A DNA stretch of 64,000 nt from Cyanobacterium sp. Dongsha4 (GCF_036345015.1 NZ_CP084098.1:2121326-2185325), one strand, 5' to 3'; positions 9,755-19,167 are shown, numbered from the stretch's first letter. Program-made: numbers and translations. Notes: generated by a model not told the origin, from the letters alone.

Positions 9755-10363
9755 TTAATTATTAATAAACATTAAAAATACATCACTAAAATCCTTTTTA
9801 TTAAAGGCTTGATGAGTTTTTCTTAGCCAATTAAAAGTATAGGAATTAATAGCTTTAAACTGTTGCTCCGTGGACTCTTGATGATAAGGTTTTAAAACAT
9901 TAGAAGCAATATTTAAACTTTTCTCAGCCAGTTCTAAATAAAGGGCATTTTCCTTTTGAATACTACTAATTTTTATTAGACTTTTATACAAATCTTTCAG
10001 ATATTCTATATCTTGTTTTCGCACATCTATTGAATAAGAATTACTACCTAAATTAAATTTTATTTCTATATCTAAATCAACAGTACCAGCCGTTTCTAAT
10101 TTAATCTCGCTAAAATGATTATTTTTGTAACTATATCTTTTTAGTAAGCGTTTTTTGCTAGTGGCAGAAGTTCCATCAAGATGAATTAAAGCATAGTTTG
10201 TAAAGCAATATTCGTCACTTTGAGATTTGATTAGGAAATAAATTTTTTCCCCATCTTCGTGTAAAACGTAATCATCTGAGGCTACTTTATCGTAATCTTT
10301 AGGGGAAATTACTTGACCAATATCACTTAAACCTAGTACATCTGAAGCAACTTTTTTAAACAT
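9755..10363 (-). CDS. bacterial PH-domain protein (bPH_1 family)
   Basis: The first 125 residues match the bacterial pleckstrin-homology family bPH_1: DVLGLSDIGQVISPKDYDKV, DDYVLHEDGEKIYFLIKS, DEYCFTNYALIHLDGTS and KKRLLKRYSY are typical. The remaining 75 residues are helical. There is no signal peptide and no membrane segment. The fold is well established for the family but the ligand and partner are unknown, and the cellular role is unassigned. It is convergent with obgE and divergent from the methyltransferase gene. Confidence 0.85.
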   Translation of the reverse strand: MFKKVASDVLGLSDIGQVISPKDYDKVASDDYVLHEDGEKIYFLIKSQSDEYCFTNYALIHLDGTSATSKKRLLKRYSYKNNHFSEIKLETAGTVDLDIEIKFNLGSNSYSIDVRKQDIEYLKDLYKSLIKISSIQKENALYLELAEKSLNIASNVLKPYHQESTEQQFKAINSYTFNWLRKTHQAFNKKDFSDVFLMFINN

Positions 10364-10466
10364 TTTTTTCTTGAATTTAATTACTATTGTGATTGAAATT
10401 TATCTTCATTCTAAGAAATAATAGTAAGGAAAAATATAACCTTAATATTAAAAAATAATAAATATA

Positions 10467-11669
10467 ATGTCTGAGTTAAGAAAAGCCGTTCAAGAACTTT
10501 ATAACACATATCCTTTTCCTCCTGACCCTTTACTTGATGAACCACCGACTGGTTATAATTGGCGTTGGCACTATCAATCAGCTTATAATTTTTGTACTGG
10601 CATTAAACCCCATAACGAAAAAATCCGTATTTTAGATGCAGGTTGTGGTACTGGTTCTGGTACAGAGTACTTAATTTTACATAATCCCTACGCAGAAATA
10701 ATTGCTATTGACATCAGCGAAAATGCTTTAGCGACGGCACAAAAACGCTTGGAGAAATCGGGAGTTTTGGCTAATTTTCACGGTAATATAACTTTTAAAC
10801 AGTTACCTATTGAGTCAGCAGTTACTTTAGAGGGACATTTTGATTTAATTAATTGTGTGGGTGTATTACACCATTTACCAGATCCTAAAGCAGGTATTAA
10901 AGCCCTAGGGGAAAAGTTAGCAGAGGGCGGAATTATGCACATTTTCGTCTATGGGGAGTTAGGTAGATGGGAAATTCAATTAATGCAAAAAGCGATCGCA
11001 CTTTTACAAAATGATAAGATAGGAGATTATAAAGATGGAGTAAAAGTAGGGAGAGAAATATTTGCTACCTTACCAGAAAATAACCGTTTGGTGAAGCGAG
11101 AAAAAGAAAGATGGCAATGGGAAAATCAAAGGGATGAATGTTTTGCAGATATGTATGTCCATCCTTGTGAAACAGATTACAATATTGATACTTTATTCGA
11201 TTTTATCCATAGTTCGAGTTTAGAATTTATTGGTTTTTCCAATCCTGATATATGGCAAATTGAGAGACTCATCGGCAAAAATCCTGACTTAATGAGTCGA
11301 GCAGAAAATCTCAGCCCTATACAACGTTATCGTTTAATTGAATTACTTGATCCTGAGTCTATCACCCACTATGAATTTTTCTTAGCTAAACCTCCTTTAC
11401 CAAAGTATGATTGGCAGGATGATGAGTTGCTAGGAAAGGCTAAACCAGAATTAAATCCTTGTTTGTACGGTTGGGAAAGTCAAAGTTTATTAGACTATCA
11501 ATTTAAGCCTGTCACCATTGATGATGAGGAGTTTGGTTTTATGCAATATTGTGCGAAGAATCCCACCGCCAATTTAACGGTAACGGATATTCTTAGTCAA
11601 ACTAACTTCACTCTATCACAGGTGCGATCGCTTCTTTCTCAGCAACTAATTATTTTATCAAACAAATAA
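10467..11669 (+). CDS. class I SAM-dependent methyltransferase
   Basis: A Rossmann methyltransferase domain occupies about residues 40-180, with motif I ILDAGCGTGSG (55-65), an acidic IAIDISENAL after strand 2, and LINCVGVLHHLPDP for motifs IV/post. About 210 C-terminal residues have no domain I recognise but are rich in Trp and acidic residues. The opening ELYNTYPFPPDPL is characteristic of a conserved cyanobacterial methyltransferase group. The substrate is unknown. The gene stands alone, so context gives no clue. Confidence 0.85.
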   Translation: MSELRKAVQELYNTYPFPPDPLLDEPPTGYNWRWHYQSAYNFCTGIKPHNEKIRILDAGCGTGSGTEYLILHNPYAEIIAIDISENALATAQKRLEKSGVLANFHGNITFKQLPIESAVTLEGHFDLINCVGVLHHLPDPKAGIKALGEKLAEGGIMHIFVYGELGRWEIQLMQKAIALLQNDKIGDYKDGVKVGREIFATLPENNRLVKREKERWQWENQRDECFADMYVHPCETDYNIDTLFDFIHSSSLEFIGFSNPDIWQIERLIGKNPDLMSRAENLSPIQRYRLIELLDPESITHYEFFLAKPPLPKYDWQDDELLGKAKPELNPCLYGWESQSLLDYQFKPVTIDDEEFGFMQYCAKNPTANLTVTDILSQTNFTLSQVRSLLSQQLIILSNK

Positions 11670-11694
11670 AAATGTTTAGGGTATTGAGGAAATG

Positions 11695-11724
11695 AGGTGT
11701 CAGGTGTCAGGTTGCAGGTGTTAA
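11695..11724. repeat. heptamer-type tandem repeat (GTCAGGT units)
   Basis: Three imperfect copies of a GGTGTCA/GGTTGCA heptamer. The same array occurs at 26322-26350 and 45709-45741. It resembles the short tandemly repeated heptamers described in cyanobacteria. Confidence 0.55.
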
Positions 11725-11768
11725 GGTATTGGGGGGATAAAGGAAGGTTTTTGCCCGTTGCCCTTTTT

Positions 11769-13310
11769 TCAATTCAAAATTTTCAATCTCCTTTCTGTCC
11801 ATTTGAAGATAAAAGAAGATAAAGTTGTTAAACATAGATAAACTAAAGCAACAGTAATATATACAGCAAAAGACTGGTAAGTAGTTGCCACAATTAACTG
11901 CCCTTGTCTGAATAACTCAGCAAAACCAATTACTGCCACTAAACTGGTATCCTTGATCAAAGTAATAAATTCATTCCCTAAAGGCGGTAAAATTCGGCGG
12001 AATGCTTGAGGTAAAATAACCTCTTTCATGGTTTGCCAATAATTCATTCCTAAAGACTCACAGGCTTCCCACTGCCCCGAATCAATGGATTCTATTCCGC
12101 CCCTAATAATTTCTGCTAGATAAGCAGTCACATTTAAACTCAAAGCAATAATTGCGGCAGGAAACCGTTGTAAACTCCAAGATAGCCCAATACCTTGAAA
12201 AAAGGCAGGTAATCCAAAATAAATGATAAACAGTTGTACTAACATGGGTGTACCTCGGAAAAACTCAACATATATGAGCAATAGGGTTTTGAGAATTTTT
12301 CTTCGGGAAATTAAACCAAAAGCGATTAACGAACCACCAATTAAGCCAAAGAAGATAGAAAAGGATGTTAAAGTAATGGTAACTAATGCCCCTTGAGGCA
12401 ATTTTTGCAACAGTAGTAAAGCTAGAGGTTGATTTGTTAGATTAGGATTATCTTGAGTGTTATTACTGCTAGAATTAGCACTAGCGATTAATGAAGGGGC
12501 GATTATCGGTAAGTTTGTTGGTTCTCCTGAAAACCATTTCTTATAAATTGCGTTATAGTTTCCGTTGCGTAAAATTTCGTACAAACCATAATTAATCAAA
12601 GCCACTTTGTCAGAATTATTGGGTAAGATTATTCCATAGTATTCTTCTTCTTCAACTGTTCCCACAATTTTTATTTTCTGTAAACCTGCATCTTTAATGG
12701 CATAAAGAGTCACAGGAGTATCGTTTAACACTGCATCTACTTTGCCATTGACTAATTCTTGTAATGCCAATACCGCAGAATCAAATGTAATTACTTGGGC
12801 ATTGGGAATTTTTGAAGCTGCGATCGCACCTGTAGTTCCTATAGCAACAGCAATTTTTTTTCCTTTTAAATCATCATAATTTTTAATAATTTCATTACTT
12901 TGTTGCACGGCGATGGCTAATCCTGCCTTAAAATAAGGACTAGAAAAACGAACAGATTTTGCTCTTTCAGGAGTAATAGTAATACCACCAATAGCCGCAT
13001 CAATAGTATTAGACTGTAAAGCAGGAATTAAACCATCAAAAGGCATAGACTCAAAAACAATATTTAAACCCACCTCCTTGCCAATAGCATTCATCAAATC
13101 AATATCAAAACCCTCTAAACCATTACCTGTTGCCGAAGGCATTTCCAAAGGGGGGAAAGTTGGCTCTGTCCCTACAGTAAAAGATATAGATTCATTAGCA
13201 AAAGATTTTTTCCCAAAAGGGTTAAAGGTAGTCAATAATATACAAACAAAAATCAGAAATCCAAATATAATTACTTTAGATTTTCGGTGGCGAAAAAGAT
13301 ATTTGAACAT
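11769..13310 (-). CDS. bgtB: amino-acid ABC transporter, fused substrate-binding protein and permease (BgtB type)
   Basis: One 513-residue chain joins a periplasmic receptor to its membrane channel. An N-terminal membrane/signal segment (14-30) is followed by an SBP_bac_3 domain (43-265; GFDIDLMNAIGKEVGL, AAIGGITITPERAKSVRFS). A Ser/Asn linker leads to a permease domain (about 300-505) with the EAA loop SLGMNYWQTMKEVILPQAF that docks the ATPase. The receptor is therefore tethered to the membrane. This fusion is the arrangement of the cyanobacterial Bgt system for basic amino acids and glutamine; substrate choice is inference. Its likely ATPase is at 21085-21840, on the other strand and across the accessory island. 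Confidence 0.85.
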   Translation of the reverse strand: MFKYLFRHRKSKVIIFGFLIFVCILLTTFNPFGKKSFANESISFTVGTEPTFPPLEMPSATGNGLEGFDIDLMNAIGKEVGLNIVFESMPFDGLIPALQSNTIDAAIGGITITPERAKSVRFSSPYFKAGLAIAVQQSNEIIKNYDDLKGKKIAVAIGTTGAIAASKIPNAQVITFDSAVLALQELVNGKVDAVLNDTPVTLYAIKDAGLQKIKIVGTVEEEEYYGIILPNNSDKVALINYGLYEILRNGNYNAIYKKWFSGEPTNLPIIAPSLIASANSSSNNTQDNPNLTNQPLALLLLQKLPQGALVTITLTSFSIFFGLIGGSLIAFGLISRRKILKTLLLIYVEFFRGTPMLVQLFIIYFGLPAFFQGIGLSWSLQRFPAAIIALSLNVTAYLAEIIRGGIESIDSGQWEACESLGMNYWQTMKEVILPQAFRRILPPLGNEFITLIKDTSLVAVIGFAELFRQGQLIVATTYQSFAVYITVALVYLCLTTLSSFIFKWTERRLKILN

Positions 13311-13554
13311 ATTATGTTAATCTAAGTTTTGGTTAAGCAGATTGAAATAAAAGCCATTCCAAGGTGCGATCAATCCACATAAGTATATTGACACAAAAAT
13401 TCATTGCTGAACCAAGGAAAGAATGTTCTATTTGTAATGCGTATTTGAGCAAGTAGTTCGAATAAACTTAAAATTTATTAACCAAAAAATTATAGAAAAA
13501 CATTATGAAATTATGAAATTGTCTGGGGATGAAATTAGATATGAGTTAAATTAG

Positions 13555-14181
13555 TTAGTTGTTTATATAAAGACATTTGTTAACTCGAATCCAAGATGCA
13601 CCCTGTTTTACCATATCTTGAATGAACAAACCGTCAGCTTCATAAATTGAGTAGTTATAGCCTACACGACGAGCTTCTTTTATGCAAACAAGTACATTTC
13701 CTCTATCCGTACCACCAATTATCGGATGTGCAACAATAACATTACTATCTGGACGATGTTTAAAATCGCATAGAACAACATCAAAGCCTTCTCTTGCTCG
13801 TTTCATCATTTCTGACAAGTAATTATCCTCGTAATAACTATCGGCGTTGAAAAAGCAAATAAAGTCAGACGTTGCTTCTTCAATAGCTTGTTTGCATTTA
13901 CCATGTCCCCAATCATTTAAGTTAGGACATTTAACGATTTTCCATTCAAGAGGGGCATCTCCAAAATATTCATTACTATAGTACAAAACAATATTGTCAG
14001 GTTTTTTTATTTGACGTTCTATAATTCTTTTAATACCCTCTATATTTTGCTCATGACAAATAATAGCAATAGTAACCGTTGCACGATAGCTTACAATATA
14101 GCAAATCTTTCTGTAAAAAAAATCAATACATTTCTTAATTGCATTAACTATTTTGAGTCTCAATCTAGTGATTGTTGCCAT
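13555..14181 (-). CDS. glycosyltransferase family 2-like protein (short)
   Basis: A 208-residue GT-A-type enzyme. A basic, partly hydrophobic N-terminus (1-35) may attach it to the membrane. It continues with ATVTIAIICHEQNIEGIKRI, and FICFFNADSYYEDNYL (108-122) corresponds to the DxD metal site of GT2 enzymes, here N-A-D with D114. The family is usually longer, and the acceptor half after residue 150 is short. The start ATG lies inside the last codons of the cytidylyltransferase gene (22-base overlap), so translation is coupled and the two products probably act in one pathway. Donor and acceptor are unknown. Confidence 0.65.
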   Translation of the reverse strand: MATITRLRLKIVNAIKKCIDFFYRKICYIVSYRATVTIAIICHEQNIEGIKRIIERQIKKPDNIVLYYSNEYFGDAPLEWKIVKCPNLNDWGHGKCKQAIEEATSDFICFFNADSYYEDNYLSEMMKRAREGFDVVLCDFKHRPDSNVIVAHPIIGGTDRGNVLVCIKEARRVGYNYSIYEADGLFIQDMVKQGASWIRVNKCLYINN

Positions 14182-14636
14182 TGTGCTATGATTCTTTTTT
14201 TTATATCTGTTGTACTAATTCCTTGATACCGTGGTACATATTTTACTACTTGATGAAATAAATCAAGATCAATATTGCTCACACCCATTTGAATTGGGTA
14301 ATTCTCAGAGTTCCAATCATCTCCTATAACGATACTAAACATATTGCTATATCCCTGAGCAACAGCATGATTTTTAATGGTATAAAAACATTTTTCACAC
14401 TCAACATTGGGAATAACCTGATCCACAAAGCTATTAGTTATAATAATCGCTTCTCGCTCTTCATAAGACAGAATAGGTGGTTGTCCTTTATATGTTTCAA
14501 TAAAATTATCTGTATTTAGCACAACTATCAAGAAATTTCCTATTTGCTTACACTTACGAAATAACTCAACGTGTCCTTTATGTAATAAATCAAATGTCCC
14601 GGCAGTATATACTATACGTCTTGTTAATTGTTCCAT
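14160..14636 (-). CDS. cytidylyltransferase-like nucleotidyltransferase
   Basis: A 158-residue member of the HxGH nucleotidylyltransferase superfamily, close to glycerol-3-phosphate/ethanolamine-phosphate cytidylyltransferases. It has TAGTFDLLHKGHVELF with the HKGH site (19-22), YEEREAII with R61, IGDDW (104-108) and the C-terminal RYQGISTTDI (136-145), equivalent to the ISTS motif that contacts the nucleotide. The expected reaction is a phosphorylated small molecule plus CTP giving a CDP-activated group. It lies 33 bases after the radical SAM gene and overlaps the glycosyltransferase gene, forming a three-gene operon. It would supply an activated group for a surface glycan or lipid (inference). 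Confidence 0.8.
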   Translation of the reverse strand: MEQLTRRIVYTAGTFDLLHKGHVELFRKCKQIGNFLIVVLNTDNFIETYKGQPPILSYEEREAIIITNSFVDQVIPNVECEKCFYTIKNHAVAQGYSNMFSIVIGDDWNSENYPIQMGVSNIDLDLFHQVVKYVPRYQGISTTDIKKRIIAQWQQSLD

Positions 14637-14669
14637 TCCAACATTTCGATTAATTTACAAAATTCTTTT

Positions 14670-15746
14670 TTAAGACTCCCAATCAACAAAGTGTAGTTTA
14701 CACCATGTATAATAAATATCCAACCAGCTTTCAAAAGATTTAAGAGATTTTAATGCAGGTCTAATGCCATCCATCAGCTTAGTATAAACGGAAACATAGT
14801 GCCTACATTCTCGGCAGTCTGTGTTAGCAATACAACATTCACTATCATCATAAGAAAAGTCTGTATGGTGTTGTCGATGATATGGCTTGTTCAAAATTAC
14901 ACAATCTTTAGAAATGCCTGTAGTTTCGTCAATATTCCATAATGTTTTACCACTATTGACATATTCGTTATAGTATTTGGAGTAAATTACGGTTTCAGGG
15001 TCTTGATCTATTCTTTCTTCTAAGATGTCACGAATTTTTGTTAAATCATCTTGGGTTAGCATTAGATTATCGTCTTTTGTGGACAGACGAAATGTGCTAT
15101 ATTCTTGGGTTTTCTCATTCAATTCAATTTTGTTTTCATATTGACGGGAAGGGCTATAGTGATTAAAGGAAATTTTAACGCCATGATCCTTACAAATTTT
15201 TACTACTTCGTTTATGTTATCAATATTTTTTTTATTAATGGTGTACATAAATATTGACTTGTTATCTCCTTGGGCATTTTGTAATGCTTTTTTAAAAACT
15301 GAAGCCCCACGAAGATATTCATCGGTTTCAAAGTTTCCCCAAACGGAAATATGCTTCATAAAAGTGATAGCAGGATCAAATTTGAATGTGCCATTGGTGT
15401 AAATTAGTCCTCTGTCCCAAAATTTGTTTGCAACTAATAACCTATTTTGTACTAACCCGGGTTCTGCACCGGCAAAGTGAGGATAAGTAATTCCACGTTT
15501 CACCTCATTAGCAAAAAAAATTTTATATTCCTCAATATTCTTAATTTCTTCGTATTTAGTTGATAATTCACCCTCAAAGAAAAAACATCCTTCACAACGA
15601 AGATTACACCGTTTTGTAATATCATATCCTGAAATTACTATATTACTGGCTTTATCCCTTATTTTAGTATATTTACATTTTAGATCTGAGCGTGAATCAA
15701 GATAGGATTGTAATTTACTTTTTTTTCCTGTTTGATGTTGTGACAT
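14670..15746 (-). CDS. radical SAM enzyme with C-terminal cysteine cluster
   Basis: The radical SAM signature CNLRCEGC (C47, C51, C54) binds the [4Fe-4S] cluster that cleaves S-adenosylmethionine. HFAGAEPGL replaces the usual GGEP turn. A second set of cysteines near the C-terminus (C282, C304/C305, C311, C314, in NTDCRECRHY) suggests an auxiliary cluster of the SPASM or twitch kind. Length is 358 residues. Substrate unknown. It is first in a minus-strand operon with the cytidylyltransferase and glycosyltransferase, so modification of a sugar, polyol or amino-alcohol later linked to CDP is a reasonable guess. No carrier peptide gene is visible, which argues against a RiPP enzyme. Confidence 0.8.
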   Translation of the reverse strand: MSQHQTGKKSKLQSYLDSRSDLKCKYTKIRDKASNIVISGYDITKRCNLRCEGCFFFEGELSTKYEEIKNIEEYKIFFANEVKRGITYPHFAGAEPGLVQNRLLVANKFWDRGLIYTNGTFKFDPAITFMKHISVWGNFETDEYLRGASVFKKALQNAQGDNKSIFMYTINKKNIDNINEVVKICKDHGVKISFNHYSPSRQYENKIELNEKTQEYSTFRLSTKDDNLMLTQDDLTKIRDILEERIDQDPETVIYSKYYNEYVNSGKTLWNIDETTGISKDCVILNKPYHRQHHTDFSYDDSECCIANTDCRECRHYVSVYTKLMDGIRPALKSLKSFESWLDIYYTWCKLHFVDWES

Positions 15747-16064
15747 TAATATACTTTAATATACTTTTTGATTATTGCTTTGATGATAAATAGAGGTAAA
15801 CATAGTCTGTTTATTTTCACAGGATTATAACCCAAATGTTTGAGATCACAAATAAGTTTTATCAGAAAAAGACAGAACCTCATATAAATAGAAACTTGTT
15901 ATTATTAGCATTTATTTTAATTTATAAGTAATAACAGTACAATATAACTGATGTTTAGTCGTATTTCTTGTGTAATTAAGTGGATGCAAAAAAGTTTTAT
16001 CGGAAATTGATTAGATAAAATATATAAAATAAATGTGACAATAGTTTATTTAGGAGAAGAGTAT
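15747..16064. other. divergent promoter region between the radical SAM gene and mntA
   Basis: About 320 very A+T-rich bases with no gene. Just upstream of the radical SAM start is a short direct repeat AATATACTTT/AATATACTTT (about 15751-15770). TAGGAGAAGA at 16051-16060 is the ribosome-binding site of mntA. Confidence 0.5.
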
Positions 16065-16379
16065 ATGAGGGCTTTCGTAGAGAGTAAAAACGATATTTTT
16101 CGGCAGTTACAAAATCATCAGAAAACTTTACAAAATTACGGAGTAAAGAGATGTGGTTTGTTTGGATCGTTTGTAAGAGGAGAAGCGACACCAAAGAGTG
16201 ATATTGATTTGCTCGTAGAGTTTGAACCATCGTTGAAAACTTTTATTAATTTTATGGATTTATGTTTTTTTCTCGAAGAGTTATTTGAGCGTAAAGTGGA
16301 TGTATTAACTCCTGAATCTTTGAGTCCTATTTTTGGGCATAGGATTTTGGCGGAGGTGGAATATGTGTCATTCTCTTGA
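16065..16379 (+). CDS. mntA: MntA-type nucleotidyltransferase antitoxin
   Basis: A minimal nucleotidyltransferase of 104 residues with the GSx10DxD site: GSFVRGEATPKSDID (G34, S35, D46, D48) and a third acidic residue near D79. In characterised pairs, MntA blocks its HepT partner by adding AMP to a tyrosine in the toxin active site. I start at ATG 16065, 8 bases after AGGAG, rather than at the upstream GTG at 16035. The stop lies 17 bases inside the hepT gene, the usual overlap of these pairs. It sits inside the accessory island on the strand opposite to its flanking genes. Confidence 0.9.
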   Translation: MRAFVESKNDIFRQLQNHQKTLQNYGVKRCGLFGSFVRGEATPKSDIDLLVEFEPSLKTFINFMDLCFFLEELFERKVDVLTPESLSPIFGHRILAEVEYVSFS

Positions 16380-16707
16380 GGATTATTTAGCTCATATTCA
16401 ACTGGAAACATCTTTTATTCTGGAAGTATCTAAAGGATTGGAGAAACAAACATTCGTGAAAAACCCAACTTTAACCAGAGCTATCGTCAGAAGTCTGGAG
16501 ATTATCGGCGAGGCAACAAAAAAGTTGCCTGATGATTTTAGACAACGCCACTATCAAATTCCTTGGAAACAAATGGCTGGAATGAGAGATAAGTTAATTC
16601 ATCAATATTTTGGAGTTGACTATGATTTAGTTTGGAATGTGGTTATAAATCAAATCCCTAAACTAGATCAGCAAATTCAACTTATACTAAGTACAAAGAC
16701 TTACTAA
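16363..16707 (+). CDS. hepT: HepT-type HEPN ribonuclease toxin
   Basis: A 114-residue HEPN (DUF86) protein with the catalytic Rx4HxY motif RDKLIHQY (R75, H80, Y82). HEPN toxins cut RNA as dimers; Y82 is where the partner MntA is expected to attach AMP. IGEATKKLP and the IPWKQMAGMRD lead-in are typical of HepT. The start ATG 16363 follows a GGAGGTGG ribosome-binding site at 16352-16359; an upstream in-frame TTG at 16333 is not needed. All key residues are intact, so the pair looks functional. The stop codon directly abuts the stop of the convergent oxygenase gene (0 bases between). Confidence 0.92.
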   Translation: MCHSLEDYLAHIQLETSFILEVSKGLEKQTFVKNPTLTRAIVRSLEIIGEATKKLPDDFRQRHYQIPWKQMAGMRDKLIHQYFGVDYDLVWNVVINQIPKLDQQIQLILSTKTY

Positions 16708-17799
16708 TTATTTCTTTAGATGTTTGAATTCGTGGCTCGATTCACTAATGCCCAATTTTCCTTTATTATTCCATTCTTCAAAAATTCTTTTTCTATCTTT
16801 ATCAACTAGATCAATGAAATCATCTACACTATAGAAATCTCCTTTATATCTGATATGAGTTAATCTTTGAGATTTTTGACTGTTAAAAATTTTATTTACA
16901 TAAAAAATAGATCGAGCCATTGTTCTTTGGTCTCCATCCTGAATATTAGTTGGTCTTTTATGTAAGGTAATTTCTTGATCCATAAATACAATTTGTCCAT
17001 CTTGCCAATTCTGGGTGTAAATATATTTTTCTTTATAAGTGACTTTTTTGATTTCATCCATGATGCGATCGCTCTCTGCCCTCGACATCCCCACAAATCC
17101 GTCAAAACTATGGCTAGGGATTTTCATTCCGGGTAAACCAGAAGCTGTTTCACTATAAAGCCTCGTTTCCATTCCATCCATGGGAATCATGTTGTAACGA
17201 AGAGTGACATTTTGGAGAGAATTGAGTCCGGGAGCCATAAAATTGTCAACCCACTTGTGTTTCACAATAAGTTCTTTAACCATACTTTGCATCTGGGAAC
17301 TCAAAGATTCATAGGCATCATGAGTACACAAAAACTGTGTTTGACTATTTTCAGTTCCACTTAAACTTTGAAGTCCGATAATTCTTTGACCATCATCAAA
17401 TGCACATTGATCACTATGCCAGTTCAATTCCCCATTCTGAAAAAAACCTAATGGTCTATTTTTCTTACTTTTCTTGTAACTTATAATACTTGCATATTTA
17501 GGCATATTTTCATCGATTTCTTTATTCGGATAACCTACATTAAGAAATATCTCTCTCCAGTGTCTGCCATGAACTTTTTTAGAAATAATTGCTTCATGAA
17601 TAAGAGCCATACTGGGGTCTCCCCAAGCAATCATAACTTCATTGATTTTTTTTACAGGAATATTTTGATTGACAAAGACAATACATTGTGAAGCACACAA
17701 TTTACCCAGTTCGATAATTTCTTCTTGACAATCCCAGTCAATATCATAGGCTTCAACTCCAACACTTGCTCCATAATTTGACAATGGTTTTGTTTTCAT
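16708..17799 (-). CDS. TauD/TfdA-family Fe(II)/2-oxoglutarate dioxygenase
   Basis: A 363-residue member of the TauD fold. Iron ligands are H128 and D130 in NWHSD and the distal H280 in EITLHKRP; an arginine for 2-oxoglutarate follows (R292 or R296 in QRTMARSIFYV). The family hydroxylates or cleaves small acidic or amine substrates; the substrate here cannot be read from sequence. The N-terminal GVEAYDIDW and CIVFVNQNIP are typical of TauD N-termini. It lies upstream of the radical SAM operon on the same strand, interrupted by the mntA-hepT pair on the other strand, so it may belong to the same pathway. Confidence 0.85.
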   Translation of the reverse strand: MKTKPLSNYGASVGVEAYDIDWDCQEEIIELGKLCASQCIVFVNQNIPVKKINEVMIAWGDPSMALIHEAIISKKVHGRHWREIFLNVGYPNKEIDENMPKYASIISYKKSKKNRPLGFFQNGELNWHSDQCAFDDGQRIIGLQSLSGTENSQTQFLCTHDAYESLSSQMQSMVKELIVKHKWVDNFMAPGLNSLQNVTLRYNMIPMDGMETRLYSETASGLPGMKIPSHSFDGFVGMSRAESDRIMDEIKKVTYKEKYIYTQNWQDGQIVFMDQEITLHKRPTNIQDGDQRTMARSIFYVNKIFNSQKSQRLTHIRYKGDFYSVDDFIDLVDKDRKRIFEEWNNKGKLGISESSHEFKHLKK

Positions 17800-18014
17800 T
17801 TTGATAATTACTCTATATAAACAATATTTTTTATAACTGATTTAATCATAGATTGAGTGAAGAAGAATACTATGTATGCTATGCTTTTACCAAATATTAG
17901 TCAAGTAAAATCTTTTAAATCGAACATCCTATTGACGTCATCTAATGAGTCTCATATAGTTTGTTTTTTTGAATCAATCTAAAAAAAAGATAAAGTGAAG
18001 ATATAAAAAATCAG

Positions 18015-19058
18015 GTGAAAAAAATTATTGAGTGGAATATCGCTCCAAATATTCTTAAAAAAATTAAACGAAAACTCAATCTGGTCAAGAAATTCTGCGA
18101 AGACCTTATATGGGTGTTATGCCGTCGGCTACGGTTTAAAATAGCTAGTATTGTGGCAATTTTACCATTAGATTACTCTGTGCAAAATAGCATTGCTCAT
18201 CAACTCGGACGTATATTGACTCCTTTTCGTAGGTTACATCCTCTTTTGTTGTCATCCTTTCAGACTGCCCTCGGAGTTAATTTGGCTGAAGCGAAAATTA
18301 TCTTAAATCAATGGGAAGCTAGTAAAGGACTTAGTACTTTAAACATATTTAGATATTCCCAAATAGATAAAGAATGGTTACAACGATATGTAGAAATTGA
18401 TGACATTTCAGTTTTAGGACAAATAGCAAAGAAGGGGGGATTAGTCCTTACTTATCATACTTTTCACCAAGATATATTACCTATAATTCTTAGTTCTATA
18501 GGAATATGTTTGATAACAGTCGGGGCGAATCCATTTAAACATTTGCATTATCGTCATGTCACTCGGTATAAGTATCTTAGACATAAAGCTATAGACGAGA
18601 AATTAAAATTATCTGGGGGGAATATTATTTACACTGATGATAAACGTAATTTGATAAAAAGTGCAAAAACAGCTTTTGCTAACGGAGATGTGGTTTTGTT
18701 GGCTTGTGATACCCATCACATAAACAGCAAATTCCCTCCTCTAAATTTATTAGGACTTCCTATTCGGATAAATGCAGGAGGAATGTTACGATTAGCGAAA
18801 AAAGCGAAAGTTCCCGTCTATTTTGCCCTTTTTTATACCAATTTGACAGAAGGATATAATCTTCATCTAAAGGCTATGCCACCACTAACCAATATTGAAC
18901 AAGATATGCAAGGATATTTCGATTTTTTGGAAACACATTTACAGAATGTACCATGGGCTTGGGAGGGGTGGTGGTGGTATCACAGTATGTTAGATTGGGC
19001 ATTGTTTCCAGCACATCCTACTATAAAGATGATCGATATGATAAGATTGCGCCCATAA
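18015..19058 (+). CDS. LpxL/HtrB-like lysophospholipid/lipid A acyltransferase
   Basis: A 347-residue protein with the acyltransferase Hx4D motif in YHTFHQDILP (H148, D153) and downstream features of the LpxL family (GGNIIYTDD, ACDTHH, GLPIRINAGGMLRLAKKAKVP). A hydrophobic, basic N-terminal region (27-52) suggests membrane association. The start is a GTG with only a weak upstream ribosome-binding site; no earlier ATG fits. Most cyanobacteria make a simplified lipid A, so the acceptor may instead be another lipid made by this island (inference). It is followed by the tandem glycosyltransferase gene after 109 bases, probably the same transcript. Confidence 0.75.
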   Translation: MKKIIEWNIAPNILKKIKRKLNLVKKFCEDLIWVLCRRLRFKIASIVAILPLDYSVQNSIAHQLGRILTPFRRLHPLLLSSFQTALGVNLAEAKIILNQWEASKGLSTLNIFRYSQIDKEWLQRYVEIDDISVLGQIAKKGGLVLTYHTFHQDILPIILSSIGICLITVGANPFKHLHYRHVTRYKYLRHKAIDEKLKLSGGNIIYTDDKRNLIKSAKTAFANGDVVLLACDTHHINSKFPPLNLLGLPIRINAGGMLRLAKKAKVPVYFALFYTNLTEGYNLHLKAMPPLTNIEQDMQGYFDFLETHLQNVPWAWEGWWWYHSMLDWALFPAHPTIKMIDMIRLRP

Positions 19059-19167
19059 ACTTAAACGAATACATTAATCTTGTATTCGTAATATATCTCG
19101 TTGCAGATTTTTAATAAATAATCAAAGATAAATATGTTACTTAATTAAATCAAAATCATATATTTTA

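Noticed and set aside
11695-11724. heptamer array considered as a CRISPR
   Set aside because: Units are contiguous and only seven bases long, without spacers.
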